A stretch of 64,000 bases of DNA from CAVVGB01 sp963747715 (lineage in GTDB: Bacteria; Actinomycetota; Thermoleophilia; Gaiellales; Gaiellaceae). The notes below the pieces were generated by a model, which was given only the letters and a program-made list of their open reading frames with translations, ran no database searches and was not told where the DNA came from. Position numbers and translations under genes: made by a program. Positions 27,895 through 37,842 of this stretch are shown here, piece by piece; within the stretch, counting starts at the first letter, position 1; every line of letters starts with the position of its first letter. Where the stretch lies: positions 62,001-126,000 of the forward strand of contig CAVVGB010000007.1 of the NCBI GenBank assembly GCA_963747715.1, written 5' to 3'.

Positions 27895-28563
27895 ATGTCG
27901 ACGGTCTCCCCCCACATCCTCGCGCCGGCAACCGCGCGCACCCGGGCTGAAAGCCTCGGCGCTCGCTGGGAGCGCCTGCTGGCTGTGGCGAGCGTGTGCC
28001 TGCCGATTCCTCTTCTGGCTGCGACCGGGCTTTCGATCCCTCTGCCGGCCAGCGTCGAGCGCATCGGCGCCGCCCTCGTCGCCTGGGTCGACGAAGCGCC
28101 GGAAGGCGCGCCCCTTCCCGTTTCGGGCGACATCGTCCTCACGGACGCACGGCAGGCTGTGCCGGAGCCCCGTGAGCAGGTCGCGCCGGCGGCCCGTGCA
28201 GCGGTTGCGCAGGCAGTCGGAGCTCCAACGGCCTCGCCCACGACGGGCGGGGGCAACGGAAGCGACGGCGGCAAGGGAGGCAATGGTGAGTCCACCGGCT
28301 CGACGGGTTCTGGCGGTTCGAGCCCGCCGGCGACGGGTGGAAGTACGACGCCACCCGCTCAGCCCGGCCCGATCGAGGAAACGGTCAACGGGGTCACGAA
28401 GGCGACGGAACCCGTGGTCGACGTCGTGGAAGACACGGTCGGTGTCGTCGACGAGACGGTCGGTGGCCTCGGAACGACGGTCGACGGGCTTACGACCGAC
28501 CTTCTCGACGGCGGCCTTCTCGGCGGCGGTAAGGGCGCCGGCCTTCTCGGCTCTGGGAAGTAG
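27895..28563 (+). CDS. Single-helix protein with low-complexity Gly/Ser/Thr/Pro region
   Basis: 222 residues. One hydrophobic segment at about residues 29-50 (LLAVASVCLPIPLLAATGLS), a charged stretch, then a Gly/Ser/Thr/Pro-rich low-complexity region (about 115-160) and a repetitive Val/Asp/Thr-rich tail ending with LLGGGKGAGLLGSGK. It looks like an extracytoplasmic spacer or surface protein. No family recognised. Two bases separate it from the GGDEF-EAL gene. Confidence 0.55.
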   Translation: MSTVSPHILAPATARTRAESLGARWERLLAVASVCLPIPLLAATGLSIPLPASVERIGAALVAWVDEAPEGAPLPVSGDIVLTDARQAVPEPREQVAPAARAAVAQAVGAPTASPTTGGGNGSDGGKGGNGESTGSTGSGGSSPPATGGSTTPPAQPGPIEETVNGVTKATEPVVDVVEDTVGVVDETVGGLGTTVDGLTTDLLDGGLLGGGKGAGLLGSGK

Positions 28564-28564
28564 C

Positions 28565-30567
28565 GTGCCGCGGAGACACGCGACCTCAGGCGGCCCGCCG
28601 CGCCTCGTGCTGCGCTTTGCAGTGGCGACCGCGCTCGCCCTCGCGCTCGCCGCAAGCGCGATTCTGCTCGTCGTCCGGCATTTCGACACGGTGCAGGCCG
28701 AGCGCTCAGCTACGTCCCACGCTCGGCTCATTGCGAGCTCCGTGCTGCGGGAGTCGCTCGAGCTCTCGGACTTCTCACGACCGGTCACGCCCGAGCGGCG
28801 AGACGCCCTCGATGATCTGTTCGCGCGCCATGTGTTGAACCAGGGCGTTCTGCAGGCCACGCTCTACTCCGCGAACGGCAGCGTCACCTACAGCACCGAC
28901 CACCGCCTGATCGACACCCGCGCGGCGTCGCCGGAGCACCTGAGGGAGGCGCGAGCCGGCACCGTGCGCGGAGACGTCACGTCGTTGGGGCATGAGAACG
29001 GTCGCGAGCCGCTCAAAGTTCTGCGCACCTACGCGCCCGTGGCGGTCCCCGGCGGCACGGGCGTCGTCGGGATCCTGCAGGACTACAGGCCCATCGCGCG
29101 AGCCGCCAACGAGACTTTCCTGCCGGTGGCCGGGATCTTCGAGGGCGTCCTGATAGCGCTTTTCATCGTGCTCGTCCCCGTTCTCCGCCGCGTCACGCTT
29201 CGTGTGCGGAGACAGATGGAGGAGATCGAGTACCGCGCGCTGTACGACGAGCTCACGGAGCTTCCGAACCGGTCGTTCTTCCGCGAGCGAATCGAGGAGA
29301 CGATTGCAGCACACTCGTCTGACGGCGGGACGGCCGCCGTCATGCTGCTGGACGTCGACCGCTTCAAGGACATCAACGAAGCGCTCGGCCACGACCTCGG
29401 CGACCTCCTGCTGCAGGAGCTCGGCAAGAGGCTGCGCGTTCTCGTCGAGCCGACGGAAACGCTCGCTCGGCTGAGCGGTGACGAGTTCGGGATTCTTCTC
29501 CCCGACGCATCCGCGGAGCAGGCACATGCGATTGCGGATCGACTGCACGCGGCGCTCGAGACACCTTTCGCGCTGCGCGGGCTGCCGCTCGAAATCGCCG
29601 TGAGCGTCGGCATCGCCGTCTACCCCGACCACGGTGACGACGTCGAGACGCTTCTCCAGCACGCCGACGTCGCCATGTACTTCGCCAAGGACTCGCACCT
29701 CCGGACCGCCGTGTACGACGCCGGGCAGGACACGAGTGACGCCGCTCGTCTGGCACTCGCCGGGGAGTTGCGTGGAGCGATCGAGACCGGCCAGCTGCTC
29801 GTGTTCTTCCAGCCGAAGGCCGATCTCCGCAGCGGACGCGTCGTCGGTGCCGAGGCACTCGTCCGCTGGCAGCATCCGGAACGCGGCTTCATTCCGCCGA
29901 ATGAGTTCATTCCCATCGCCGAACGAACGGGATTGATCAAGCCGCTTAGCCGTTACGTGCTGGCGGAGGCTGTCAAGCAGTGCGCCGCGTGGAACGCGGC
30001 AGGCTTCGACCTCCGCGTGTCGGTCAACGTCACGGTCCCCGATCTCCTGGATCTCGACTTCCCGGATCGCACCGTGGCGCTTCTCGACGAGGCCGATGTC
30101 GCGGCCGGAGCAGCTCGAGCTCGAGATCACGGAGACGACGATCCTCGCCGACCCGTTCCACGTGCGCGAAGTGCTGACGCGGCTGAGCGAGCTGGGGCGT
30201 CCGCTTCGCGATCGACGACTTCGGCACCGGCTATTCGTCGCTGGCTTACCTGAGACGCCTACCGGTCCACACGATCAAGATCGACCGCTCCTTCGTGATG
30301 GGAATGTCCGACGACGTCAACGACGCCACCATCGTCCGCTCGACGATCGATCTCGGCCGCAACCTCGGCCTCGAGGTCGTGGCCGAGGGCGTGGAGACGC
30401 AGGAGGTCTGGAGCGAACTCCGCGCGCTCGGATGCTCGGTGGCGCAGGGCTACCTGATCGGGCGGCCCGTCTCGGCGGACGAGCTCACGCCCTTGCTCGC
30501 GGAGCGAGGGCACCGGCGCGGGCGCGGCCGTCGAAGCCGGTCTCGTGCGCCTGTAGCCGGACGATAG
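28565..30567 (+). CDS. Membrane GGDEF-EAL cyclic-di-GMP protein (two frameshifts)
   Basis: Two membrane helices (about 15-37 and 195-215) flank a periplasmic sensor. The GGDEF domain follows (YDELTELPNRSFF, LLDVDRFKDINEALGHDLGD, LARLSGDEFGILL), then the EAL domain (VVGAEALVRWQHPERGFIPP). Two single-base insertions split the EAL domain: near 30100, before RPEQLELEITETTI, and in a GGGG run near 30197, before FAIDDFGTGYSSLAYL. The last frame gives IKIDRSFVMGM and VVAEGVETQEVW. About 666 residues when repaired. The SGDEF variant and intact EAL suggest either activity is possible; direction is not decided. Confidence 0.85.
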
Positions 30568-30607
30568 GCGCGGCAGGACGGCTCGGCCGATCGCCGAACT
30601 CTCGTAC

Positions 30608-31132
30608 ATGGCGAAGGTTCCGGAGACGCTCGTGCGCAAGGAGCACGTCGAGCTGACGGGTCCCAACGTCGAGGAGTGGGCGCGATGGGTAGGCCTCGTC
30701 TTGCTCGCCGCCATGCTCGCGCTCGGGCTCGCCAACTTCTTCGGGCAGGCGACCGGGGAGACGGCCGTCGAAAACTCGGATGCGCGCCTCACGGTGCGCG
30801 CCCCGGGTGCAGTGAGGGCGGGGCTCTTCTACCAGGTGATGTTCAGAGTGGACGCGCGCCGCGCGATCGAGGAGCCGACGATCGTGCTCGATCCCGGCTG
30901 GTTCGAAGGCTTCACCATCAACTCGTACCAGCCGGATCCGGTCGAATGGCAGCATCGCGACGGGCGCAACGTGCTCGTGTACGGGCCGATTCCCGCCGGC
31001 GGCCATCTGGTCGCACGCTTGCAGTACCAGGTCAACACCACCGCGTACGGCTCCCGTGTTCAGAACGTCGTCCTCGAGGACGGCGGAGCTCCCCTCCTTC
31101 GACTCGACCACGACGCCTACGTCTATCCCTAG
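30608..31132 (+). CDS. Membrane-anchored protein of unknown function
   Basis: 174 residues with one membrane helix (WVGLVLLAAMLALGLANFF, about residues 27-45) and an extracytoplasmic beta-rich domain containing IVLDPGWFEGFTINSYQPDP. The same pattern is seen in actinobacterial hypothetical proteins next to DUF421 genes. It is followed, two bases on, by the YetF-like gene, so the pair is probably co-expressed. Confidence 0.65.
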   Translation: MAKVPETLVRKEHVELTGPNVEEWARWVGLVLLAAMLALGLANFFGQATGETAVENSDARLTVRAPGAVRAGLFYQVMFRVDARRAIEEPTIVLDPGWFEGFTINSYQPDPVEWQHRDGRNVLVYGPIPAGGHLVARLQYQVNTTAYGSRVQNVVLEDGGAPLLRLDHDAYVYP

Positions 31133-31134
31133 CC

Positions 31135-31572
31135 ATGGACATCGTCCTTCGCTCCATCGTCGTGTTCCTCTTCATCTGGGTGCTCATGCGCATCGTCGGG
31201 CGCCGCGAGCTGTCGAACATGCAGCCGTTCGATCTGATCATCATCATCGTGATCGGCGACCTCGTTCAGCAGGCCGCGACGCAGCAGGACATGTCGGTTA
31301 CGGGCGCGATCCTGTCCGCGGGCACGATCGGGCTCCTGACCGTGGTGTTCTCGTGGTTCTCGTGGCGCTTCCCGCGCGTACGTCCGGTCCTCGACGGAAA
31401 GCCGATCGTGATCGTCGAGGACGGCAAACCGCTCATGGACAACATGCGCCGCGAGCGGGTCACGATCGAAGAGCTTGCCGCGCAGGCCCGCCTGAAGGGA
31501 ATCGAGTCGCTCGAGTCCGTCAAATGGGCAGTGCTCGAGACCGGCGGGCAGGTCAGCTTCATCCAGAAGTAG
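31135..31572 (+). CDS. DUF421/YetF-family membrane protein
   Basis: 145 residues. Three N-terminal helices including LMRIVGRRELSNMQPFDLII are followed by the YetF cytoplasmic domain (GKPIVIVEDGKPLMDNMRRE, RLKGIESLESVKWAVLETGG). ATG at 31135 is chosen because it begins the first helix. Molecular role unknown in this family. Confidence 0.85.
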   Translation: MDIVLRSIVVFLFIWVLMRIVGRRELSNMQPFDLIIIIVIGDLVQQAATQQDMSVTGAILSAGTIGLLTVVFSWFSWRFPRVRPVLDGKPIVIVEDGKPLMDNMRRERVTIEELAAQARLKGIESLESVKWAVLETGGQVSFIQK

Positions 31573-31578
31573 CGGCGG

Positions 31579-31584
31579 TACCCT
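31579..31584 (+). promoter_or_regulatory. -10 box of the cobalamin-binding protein gene
   Basis: TACCCT seven bases before the GTG at 31592. Confidence 0.55.
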
Positions 31585-31591
31585 CTCTTTC

Positions 31592-32503
31592 GTGAAGATC
31601 TGCTCGCTCGTTCCTGGCGCGACCGAGATCGTCTTCGCACTCGGCCTCGGAGACCGCGTCGTCGGAGTCACGCACGAGTGCGACTGGCCACACGAGGCGA
31701 CGACGAGGCCCTCCGTCACCGCGTCGCTCATCGACAGCGACGGGCTCTCGAGCGTCGAGATCGACCGCGCCGTCTCCACGGCAGTCGTCGACGGCCGTCC
31801 CCTCTACGCGATCGACGAGGACGCGTGGCGCGAGATCGAGGCCGACGTCGTGCTCGTGCAGGAGCTCTGCGACGTGTGTGCGGTCTCGCGCGACGAGGTG
31901 CACGAGCTCGTGAGCGCGCGTCACCTCGACGTCGAGACGATCGACGTGTCGCCGAGGACGCTCGAGGGAGTGCTCGCGACCATCACCGCTCTCGGTGAGC
32001 GCCTCGGCGAGGAGGCGGCCGCGGACGAGCTGACGGGCGGGATGCGCGCGCGCCTCCGGCGCGTCGAGGCAGCACTCACCGACATGGACACAGTCCCGCG
32101 CGTGTTCGTCTGCGAATGGCTCGAGCCGCCGTTCGCGGCGGGCCACTGGGTCCCTGACATGGTCGCCTTGGCCGGGGGGCTCGACGTGGCGGCGGACCCA
32201 GGTGAGCCGTCGCGCCGGCTGACCTGGCCCGAGGTCGCCGCACTCGATCCCGACGTGGTCGTGCTCGCCCCCTGCGGCTTCGACCTCGACCGCACGCTCG
32301 CCGAGGTCGACCTCGACAGCCTGCGGGGCGAGATCGGCGAGACGCCGGCGCGCCGCGAGGGGAAGGTGTTCGCCGTCGACGCGAACGCGTATTTCTCGCG
32401 CCCCGGCCCGCGGCTCGTCGACGGCGTCGAGCTGCTCGCGCACCTGCTGCACCCGGAGGCGTACCCGGATCCGGGCCTCCCCTGGGCGCGCGTGCGTGTC
32501 TAG
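31592..32503 (+). CDS. BtuF-like cobalamin-binding protein
   Basis: 303 residues of the class III periplasmic-binding fold (KICSLVPGATEIVFALGLGD, VVGVTHECDWP). It lacks a signal peptide or lipobox, so it is probably cytoplasmic; such proteins are usually annotated cobalamin-binding by similarity to BtuF but their role is uncertain. No BtuC/D genes are adjacent. It overlaps the convergent Rieske gene by four bases. Confidence 0.78.
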   Translation: MKICSLVPGATEIVFALGLGDRVVGVTHECDWPHEATTRPSVTASLIDSDGLSSVEIDRAVSTAVVDGRPLYAIDEDAWREIEADVVLVQELCDVCAVSRDEVHELVSARHLDVETIDVSPRTLEGVLATITALGERLGEEAAADELTGGMRARLRRVEAALTDMDTVPRVFVCEWLEPPFAAGHWVPDMVALAGGLDVAADPGEPSRRLTWPEVAALDPDVVVLAPCGFDLDRTLAEVDLDSLRGEIGETPARREGKVFAVDANAYFSRPGPRLVDGVELLAHLLHPEAYPDPGLPWARVRV

Positions 32504-32826
32504 GCCCTCCTAGGAGACCCGATGCGAATGACTCCGTCGCTCACTTCGACGGGATAGGAGCGCGCCGCCTCGTCCCCGACGAGGCAGGAGCCGGTGGCGA
32601 GGTCGAAGGTCCACGCGTGGTAGGCGCATGTCAGGTTGCCGCCGACGAGGTCACCCTCGATCAGCGGGTTCCCCTCGTGCGGGCAGGCGTTCGCGACGGC
32701 ATAGACGTTCCCGTCGGCGCGGAACACGGCGATCTCGTGCCCCTCGTGCTCCACGAGGGCGCGCCCGTCGGGCTCGAGCACCTCGAGCGGGACCGCGAGC
32801 CAGTCGTGCATTCCTAAAGTATTCAT
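32500..32826 (-). CDS. Rieske [2Fe-2S] ferredoxin-like protein
   Basis: 108 residues with the Rieske cluster motif CPHEGNPLIEGDLVGGNLTC-AYH (Cys-x-His, then Cys-x2-His). It matches small ferredoxin subunits of dioxygenases or NirD-like proteins. ATG at 32824-32826 or an in-frame ATG five codons later could be the start. The longer frame that runs to 34089 is a shadow of the ornithine cyclodeaminase gene. Confidence 0.85.
   Translation of the reverse strand: MNTLGMHDWLAVPLEVLEPDGRALVEHEGHEIAVFRADGNVYAVANACPHEGNPLIEGDLVGGNLTCAYHAWTFDLATGSCLVGDEAARSYPVEVSDGVIRIGSPRRA
32815..32820 (+). promoter_or_regulatory. -10 box of the ornithine cyclodeaminase-like gene
   Basis: TAAAGT nine bases before the GTG at 32830; it lies inside the 5' end of the divergent Rieske gene, so the two starts overlap. 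Confidence 0.4.
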
Positions 32827-32829
32827 CCC

Positions 32830-33759
32830 GTGCCTCTCTACCTCCGCGAGGCCGACGTGGACGCGCTCCTTTCGCCGGCCGATGCGGTCGAGGCGGTCGA
32901 GGGCTGCTTCGCGCGTCTCGCGAGCGGCGCGGTCGAGAACCGCCCCCGCTTTCGGCTCGGCCTCGACGACGGGCGTCTCAACGTCCTGGCCGCTGCCGAC
33001 CTCGAGCTCGGCGTGGCCGGCCTCAAGGCGTATGCCGCCTTTCGGAGCGGCGCACGCTTCGTCGTCGCCCTCTTCGCCGCCGATCGCCCCGAGCTGCTCG
33101 CGCTCGTCGAGGCCGACCGCCTGGGACAGCGGCGCACCGGAGCCGCGAGCGCCGTGGCCGCCAAGCACCTGGCGCGTCCAGGCGCCCGCACGCTCGGCGT
33201 CATCGGGACCGGTTGGCAGGCGGAGAGCCAGGTGGAGTGCCTGCGTGCCGCGCTCCCCGGCATCGACCGCGTCGTCGCGTACTCGCGCACCGAGGAGCGC
33301 CTCGACGAGTTCTGCCGGCGCTTCGACGCCGAGCCGGCTGAGTACAACCGCGACGCCGCCGAGCAAGACATCGTCGTGACCATGACGACCTCTCGCGATC
33401 CGGTGCTGCGCGGCGAATGGCTGCGGGAGGGCGCGCTGGTCTGTGCCGCGGGCGCGAACCGGATCGACGCCCGCGAGCTCGACAACGCGGTCATCGAGCG
33501 CGCCGCCTTCGTCTGCTGCGACTCGAAGGAGCAGGCCCGGTTGGAAGCGGCCGACATCGCCGAGCCGGTGGAGCAAGGCGTCCTCGACTGGCTCGAGGTG
33601 CACGAGCTCGCCGAGGTCGTGGGCGGGGAAGTGCAAGGACGCGCGCACGACGAGGACATCGTCCTCTTCAAGAGCCTCGGCATCGCTGCCGAGGACATCG
33701 CGGTCGCGAAGGTCGTCTACGACCGCGCGCTCGAGCGCGGCGTCGGGGAGAGTCTCTAG
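32830..33759 (+). CDS. Ornithine cyclodeaminase / mu-crystallin family protein
   Basis: 309 residues. The NAD(P)-binding loop LGVIGTGWQAESQVECLRA lies near residue 120, and KAYAAFRSGARFVVALF and RRTGAASAVAAKHLARPG are family patterns. Members convert ornithine to proline or reduce cyclic ketimines; the substrate here is not predictable. Its TAG overlaps the stop of the convergent gene. Confidence 0.88.
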   Translation: MPLYLREADVDALLSPADAVEAVEGCFARLASGAVENRPRFRLGLDDGRLNVLAAADLELGVAGLKAYAAFRSGARFVVALFAADRPELLALVEADRLGQRRTGAASAVAAKHLARPGARTLGVIGTGWQAESQVECLRAALPGIDRVVAYSRTEERLDEFCRRFDAEPAEYNRDAAEQDIVVTMTTSRDPVLRGEWLREGALVCAAGANRIDARELDNAVIERAAFVCCDSKEQARLEAADIAEPVEQGVLDWLEVHELAEVVGGEVQGRAHDEDIVLFKSLGIAAEDIAVAKVVYDRALERGVGESL

Positions 33760-34019
33760 GAGGTTTTGACGCGCTCGGCCGCCATCGCGGCCGTGTCCTC
33801 GCCGACCGCGCGGATCACATCGGGCACCTCGAGCAGGCGCAGTCGCTGCTCCTCGGTGGTGCGGTTCTTCAAGTACGCGTCGTCGAGGATGTCCTCGAGC
33901 GACCGCCCCGACTTGTGCTCGCGGATGATGTAGGCCGCGAACGCGTCTTCCTTCGAGTGGCTGCGGGACGGGGCCTGGCTTGATTCCTGCTTGCCGAAGA
34001 TGCGTCGGAAGAAGCTCAC
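33756..34019 (-). CDS. Small protein of unknown function
   Basis: 87 residues starting at GTG (VSFFRRIFGKQES). A short basic/aromatic start, a Ser/Gln/Arg linker and then a helical part with EDAFAAYIIREHKSGRSLEDILDDAYLKN, which looks like a small helical bundle. The start is fixed by a TACAAT box six bases upstream. No family recognised. Confidence 0.65.
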   Translation of the reverse strand: MSFFRRIFGKQESSQAPSRSHSKEDAFAAYIIREHKSGRSLEDILDDAYLKNRTTEEQRLRLLEVPDVIRAVGEDTAAMAAERVKTS

Positions 34020-34025
34020 CGCGCG

Positions 34026-34035
34026 ATTGTATCCT
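34026..34035. promoter_or_regulatory. Bidirectional -10 element ATTGTATCCT
   Basis: One TA step serves both strands: TACAAT toward the GTG at 34019 and TATCCT toward the GTG at 34042, each with a 6-base gap. Fits ANNNTANNNT symmetric promoters. Confidence 0.6.
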
Positions 34036-34041
34036 TGGCTC

Positions 34042-34389
34042 GTGGGGCAGGAACCGGGCGGGATGCGCTTTGCCGAGCGGGTCCTCCATGGTCTGGGCGA
34101 CGACGGCAGCCGTGAGGAGATCGTCATCTGGATCGAGCGCCGCCCGGGCGCCTTGTGGGCCGTCGGACGCGCGATCGACTTACGGAACCGTTCCAACCCG
34201 GCGCCGCGCGCCGACGACTACATCTTCGAGGGCTACGAGATGACCGACGCGCTCGAGGCCGCGAACAACGCGCTCAGCGACGATCTCGAGGTATCGGCCG
34301 AGGACGGAGTGAACGAGCAGGTCGGTCCGTTCGCGGACACCGACTTGCTGAAGCCGCTCGAGCGCTGGTTCTTCGGACACGTGCCGTAG
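34042..34389 (+). CDS. Protein of unknown function
   Basis: 115 residues from GTG (MGQEPGGMRFAERVLHGLGD). Mixed alpha/beta, no signal peptide, no Cys. The centre reads RADDYIFEGYEMTDALEAANNA, acidic overall. Divergent from the 87-residue protein through the shared -10 element, so both are likely co-expressed. No family recognised. Confidence 0.65.
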   Translation: MGQEPGGMRFAERVLHGLGDDGSREEIVIWIERRPGALWAVGRAIDLRNRSNPAPRADDYIFEGYEMTDALEAANNALSDDLEVSAEDGVNEQVGPFADTDLLKPLERWFFGHVP

Positions 34390-34396
34390 CTCCGGG

Positions 34397-35056
34397 CTAG
34401 GCCACGCCGATCTGACCCGCGAGCTCGCGCGAGATGGCGTGCTCCTTGCCGCTCACGAGCACGGTGAGCGGCCCGCCGAACGGCTCGGAGCGCCGCATCG
34501 TCACGCGCCCGCCGGGCACGAGGGCGAGCTTCGCCAGGTAGCGGAGCAGGTCGGCGTCCCCGTCCGGAACCCGCCGCACCGTCGCCTCCTCACCCGGCTC
34601 GAGTGCTTCGAGCGAGCGCAGCGGCGAGCGGTCGACGTTCAGGCCGGCGTCCGGAATCGGGTCACCGTGGGGGTCGTGCGTCGGATACCCGAGTTGCTCA
34701 TCGATGCGCGCCTCGAGCTCTTCGGAGAGCACGTGCTCGAGCCGGTCAGCTTCCGCGTGCACCGCGTCGATGCTCAGTCCCAGCGTCTCCGCGAGGTACT
34801 GCTCGATCAGGCGATGGTGGCGGATGATCTCGAGCGCGATCTTCGTCCCGGCCTCGCTCAGCTCGACGCCGCGGTAGGGGGCGTGCTCTGCGAGGCCGAG
34901 CGCGGCGAGCTTCTTGAGCATCGACGTCGTGGATGAAGGCGCGACGCCCATGCGCCTCGCGATCGCCGTCGTCGTCGCCCTCTCTCCAGACGCCTGGATC
35001 TTGTAGATCTCCTTCAGGTAGTCCTGAATGGCGGCCGAGAGCTCAGATTTAGACAC
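34397..35056 (-). CDS. DtxR/MntR-family metal-dependent regulator
   Basis: 219 residues. Winged helix at 1-65 (YLKEIYKIQASGERATTTAI, RMGVAPSSTTSMLKKLAALG), dimerisation/metal domain with RHHRLIEQYLAETLG and DRLEHVLSEELEARIDEQLG holding His/Glu ligands, and a C-terminal SH3-like FeoA-type domain (SLEALEPGEEATVRRV). It should sense Fe(II) or Mn(II). No target operator was identified in the window. GTG 35056 follows a TAAAAT box. Confidence 0.92.
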   Translation of the reverse strand: MSKSELSAAIQDYLKEIYKIQASGERATTTAIARRMGVAPSSTTSMLKKLAALGLAEHAPYRGVELSEAGTKIALEIIRHHRLIEQYLAETLGLSIDAVHAEADRLEHVLSEELEARIDEQLGYPTHDPHGDPIPDAGLNVDRSPLRSLEALEPGEEATVRRVPDGDADLLRYLAKLALVPGGRVTMRRSEPFGGPLTVLVSGKEHAISRELAGQIGVA

Positions 35057-35062
35057 GTCTCA

Positions 35063-35068
35063 ATTTTA
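35063..35068 (-). promoter_or_regulatory. -10 box of the DtxR-family gene (leaderless)
   Basis: TAAAAT on the - strand, six bases before the GTG. Confidence 0.6.
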
Positions 35069-35102
35069 GCTGCGTGGCTCTGGGCGCCTGGTTCAGCGCG
35101 GG

Positions 35103-35951
35103 TTGCTAGCCTGCCGCGCCCTGCGGATTCGTCTTGGACATAGCCCAGACCCGGACGACGCTTTCATGTTTTGGGGGCTGGCCACCGGCCGGGTCGACCC
35201 TGGCCCATACGAGTTCGAGCACGTCCTCGAAGGCATCCAGACGCTGAACGAATGGGCGCTCGAGGGCCGGCTCGAGGTGAGCGCGCTTTCGCTCCACACG
35301 TACCCGTTCGTCCAGGACCGGTACGTGATCCTCCCGCACGGCGCGAGCATCGGATCCGGCTACGGGCCGATCGTCGTCGCGCGCGAGCCGCTCACGAAAG
35401 ACGCTCTCCGCAAGGCGAACATCGCCGTGCCGGGCTGCATGACGACGGCGTTTCTCGTCCTACGCCTCTACCTCGGCGATTTCGACTACCACGTCGTGCC
35501 CTTCGACCGGATCCTCGACGAGGTCGTGCTCGGGCGCGCGGACGCGGGTCTCGTCATCCACGAGGGCCAACTCACGTACGAGCAGCACGGTCTCGACGCA
35601 ATCGTCGACCTCGGCGAGTGGTGGCTTCTCGAGACCGGCTTGCCGCTGCCGCTCGGCATCAACGTCGCGCGCCGGGATCTGGGAGATGGAACGCTGCAGG
35701 AGCTCTCCGCGATCTTGCGCGAGTCGATCGCGGCCGGGCTTTCCTCACGCCGCGAGGCGCTCGAGTACGCGCTTCAGTTCGGGCGGGGCCTCGACGAGGC
35801 GCTCGCCGATCGCTTCGTCGGCATGTACGTGAACGAGCTCACCGAGGACTACGGCGACGAAGGCAGAGAAGCGGTCGTCGAGCTGCTCAAGCGCGGCGAG
35901 ATGGCCGGGGCGTTCAACTCCCCCGTGCGCGTCGAGTTCGTCGGCGTCTAA
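35103..35951 (+). CDS. MqnD-like menaquinone-pathway / substrate-binding family protein
   Basis: 282 residues (276 from the second start). GHSPDPDDAFMFWGLATGRV and VSALSLHTYPFVQDRYVILP match the MqnA/MqnD family; MqnD releases 1,4-dihydroxy-6-naphthoate in the futalosine pathway. The usual SPCPNDTF is SPDPDDAF here, so assignment to MqnD proper is not certain. The start is doubtful: TTG 35103 precedes a TAGCCT box (35107-35112) that would instead serve an in-frame CTG at 35121. Confidence 0.75.
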   Translation: MLACRALRIRLGHSPDPDDAFMFWGLATGRVDPGPYEFEHVLEGIQTLNEWALEGRLEVSALSLHTYPFVQDRYVILPHGASIGSGYGPIVVAREPLTKDALRKANIAVPGCMTTAFLVLRLYLGDFDYHVVPFDRILDEVVLGRADAGLVIHEGQLTYEQHGLDAIVDLGEWWLLETGLPLPLGINVARRDLGDGTLQELSAILRESIAAGLSSRREALEYALQFGRGLDEALADRFVGMYVNELTEDYGDEGREAVVELLKRGEMAGAFNSPVRVEFVGV

Positions 35952-36637
35952 TCGGACGAGAACGAGCTCGCGGAACGCTCGAAGTCGTCCCGGTACTCGT
36001 CCGCGTACTCGGGCAGAGCCGTGTACGTGATCACGTACGCCCAGCCGTCGACCACCAGTCCGTACTGAAGGGTCGTGATCGATCGCTCCTGGCCGCTGAA
36101 CGTGAAGCGCGCCTGGTAGGTGAGCCGCTGAGCCCGGCCAGCGGGTAGGTTGACCTCGTCGCTCTCGAGGCCCGCGGTAACGCCGCTCAGCGTTCGGAGC
36201 TCCGCCTCGTTTGCCTGGGCGAAGTCTTCGAACGTGAAATCGTCCGGGACGTCCTGCGCGACAACGTTGACGTTGGTGGCGAAGCCGCCACGAACCTTCG
36301 GATCGAGGGCCACGAGCTTCATGGGCGAGCGTGGGTCCGAAAGCGCGTCGCGGTACTGGGCGAACTCGGGGTTCTCGCGCTCGAGCTCGTCGAGCGCCTC
36401 ACCGTCGGCGAACACCTCGTCGGCCTTGAACGTCCGCCAGGACTGCGGCACGGCGATGGAAAAGTTGGCGGAGGGCACGGCATACGTCGTGAAGCCGGCC
36501 ACCGTTCCCCGCTCCTCGGGACTTTCATTGGCGGAGCTGGCGATGCGGTCCATGCCGATCCAAAGAGCGGCGGCGGCGCCGACGGCCACCAAGAACCAGC
36601 GCAGGGCGTGCGAGCTCACGACGCCTGCCATCGGCAC
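35948..36637 (-). CDS. Membrane-anchored protein of unknown function
   Basis: 229 residues. One membrane helix (ALRWFLVAVGAAAALWIG) near the N-terminus, then an extracytoplasmic domain with FTTYAVPSANFSIAVPQSWR, a pattern seen in LpqN- or PsbP-like exported proteins that begin with a SFSIAVPxxW strand. Two starts fit: GTG 36637, five bases after a TACGGT box, or ATG 36631. Convergent with the MqnD-like gene, overlapping by four bases. Confidence 0.68.
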   Translation of the reverse strand: MPMAGVVSSHALRWFLVAVGAAAALWIGMDRIASSANESPEERGTVAGFTTYAVPSANFSIAVPQSWRTFKADEVFADGEALDELERENPEFAQYRDALSDPRSPMKLVALDPKVRGGFATNVNVVAQDVPDDFTFEDFAQANEAELRTLSGVTAGLESDEVNLPAGRAQRLTYQARFTFSGQERSITTLQYGLVVDGWAYVITYTALPEYADEYRDDFERSASSFSSD

Positions 36638-36642
36638 CCGCG

Positions 36643-36652
36643 ACCGTAGACT
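36643..36652. promoter_or_regulatory. Bidirectional -10 element ACCGTAGACT
   Basis: TACGGT (- strand) and TAGACT (+ strand) share one TA step and point to GTG 36637 and GTG 36660, again 23 bases apart, as at 34026. Confidence 0.6.
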
Positions 36653-36659
36653 TGATCCC

Positions 36660-37832
<1,173 letters not shown>

Positions 37833-37842
37833 AGTCAGGCGC

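Noticed and set aside
32500..32520. CCCTCCTAGGAGAC resembling the repeat termini
   Set aside because: Palindrome lies in the coding end of the Rieske gene; no TTGGCGG or TTTCGTC part follows.
33756..33775. CTAGGAGGTTTTGACG resembling a repeat end
   Set aside because: It codes for the C-terminus of the - strand protein and overlaps two stops; no matching second arm exists nearby, so treated as chance.
32500..34089. 529-codon - strand open frame
   Set aside because: Only its last 108 codons (the Rieske protein) are real; the rest is the reverse of the ornithine cyclodeaminase gene.
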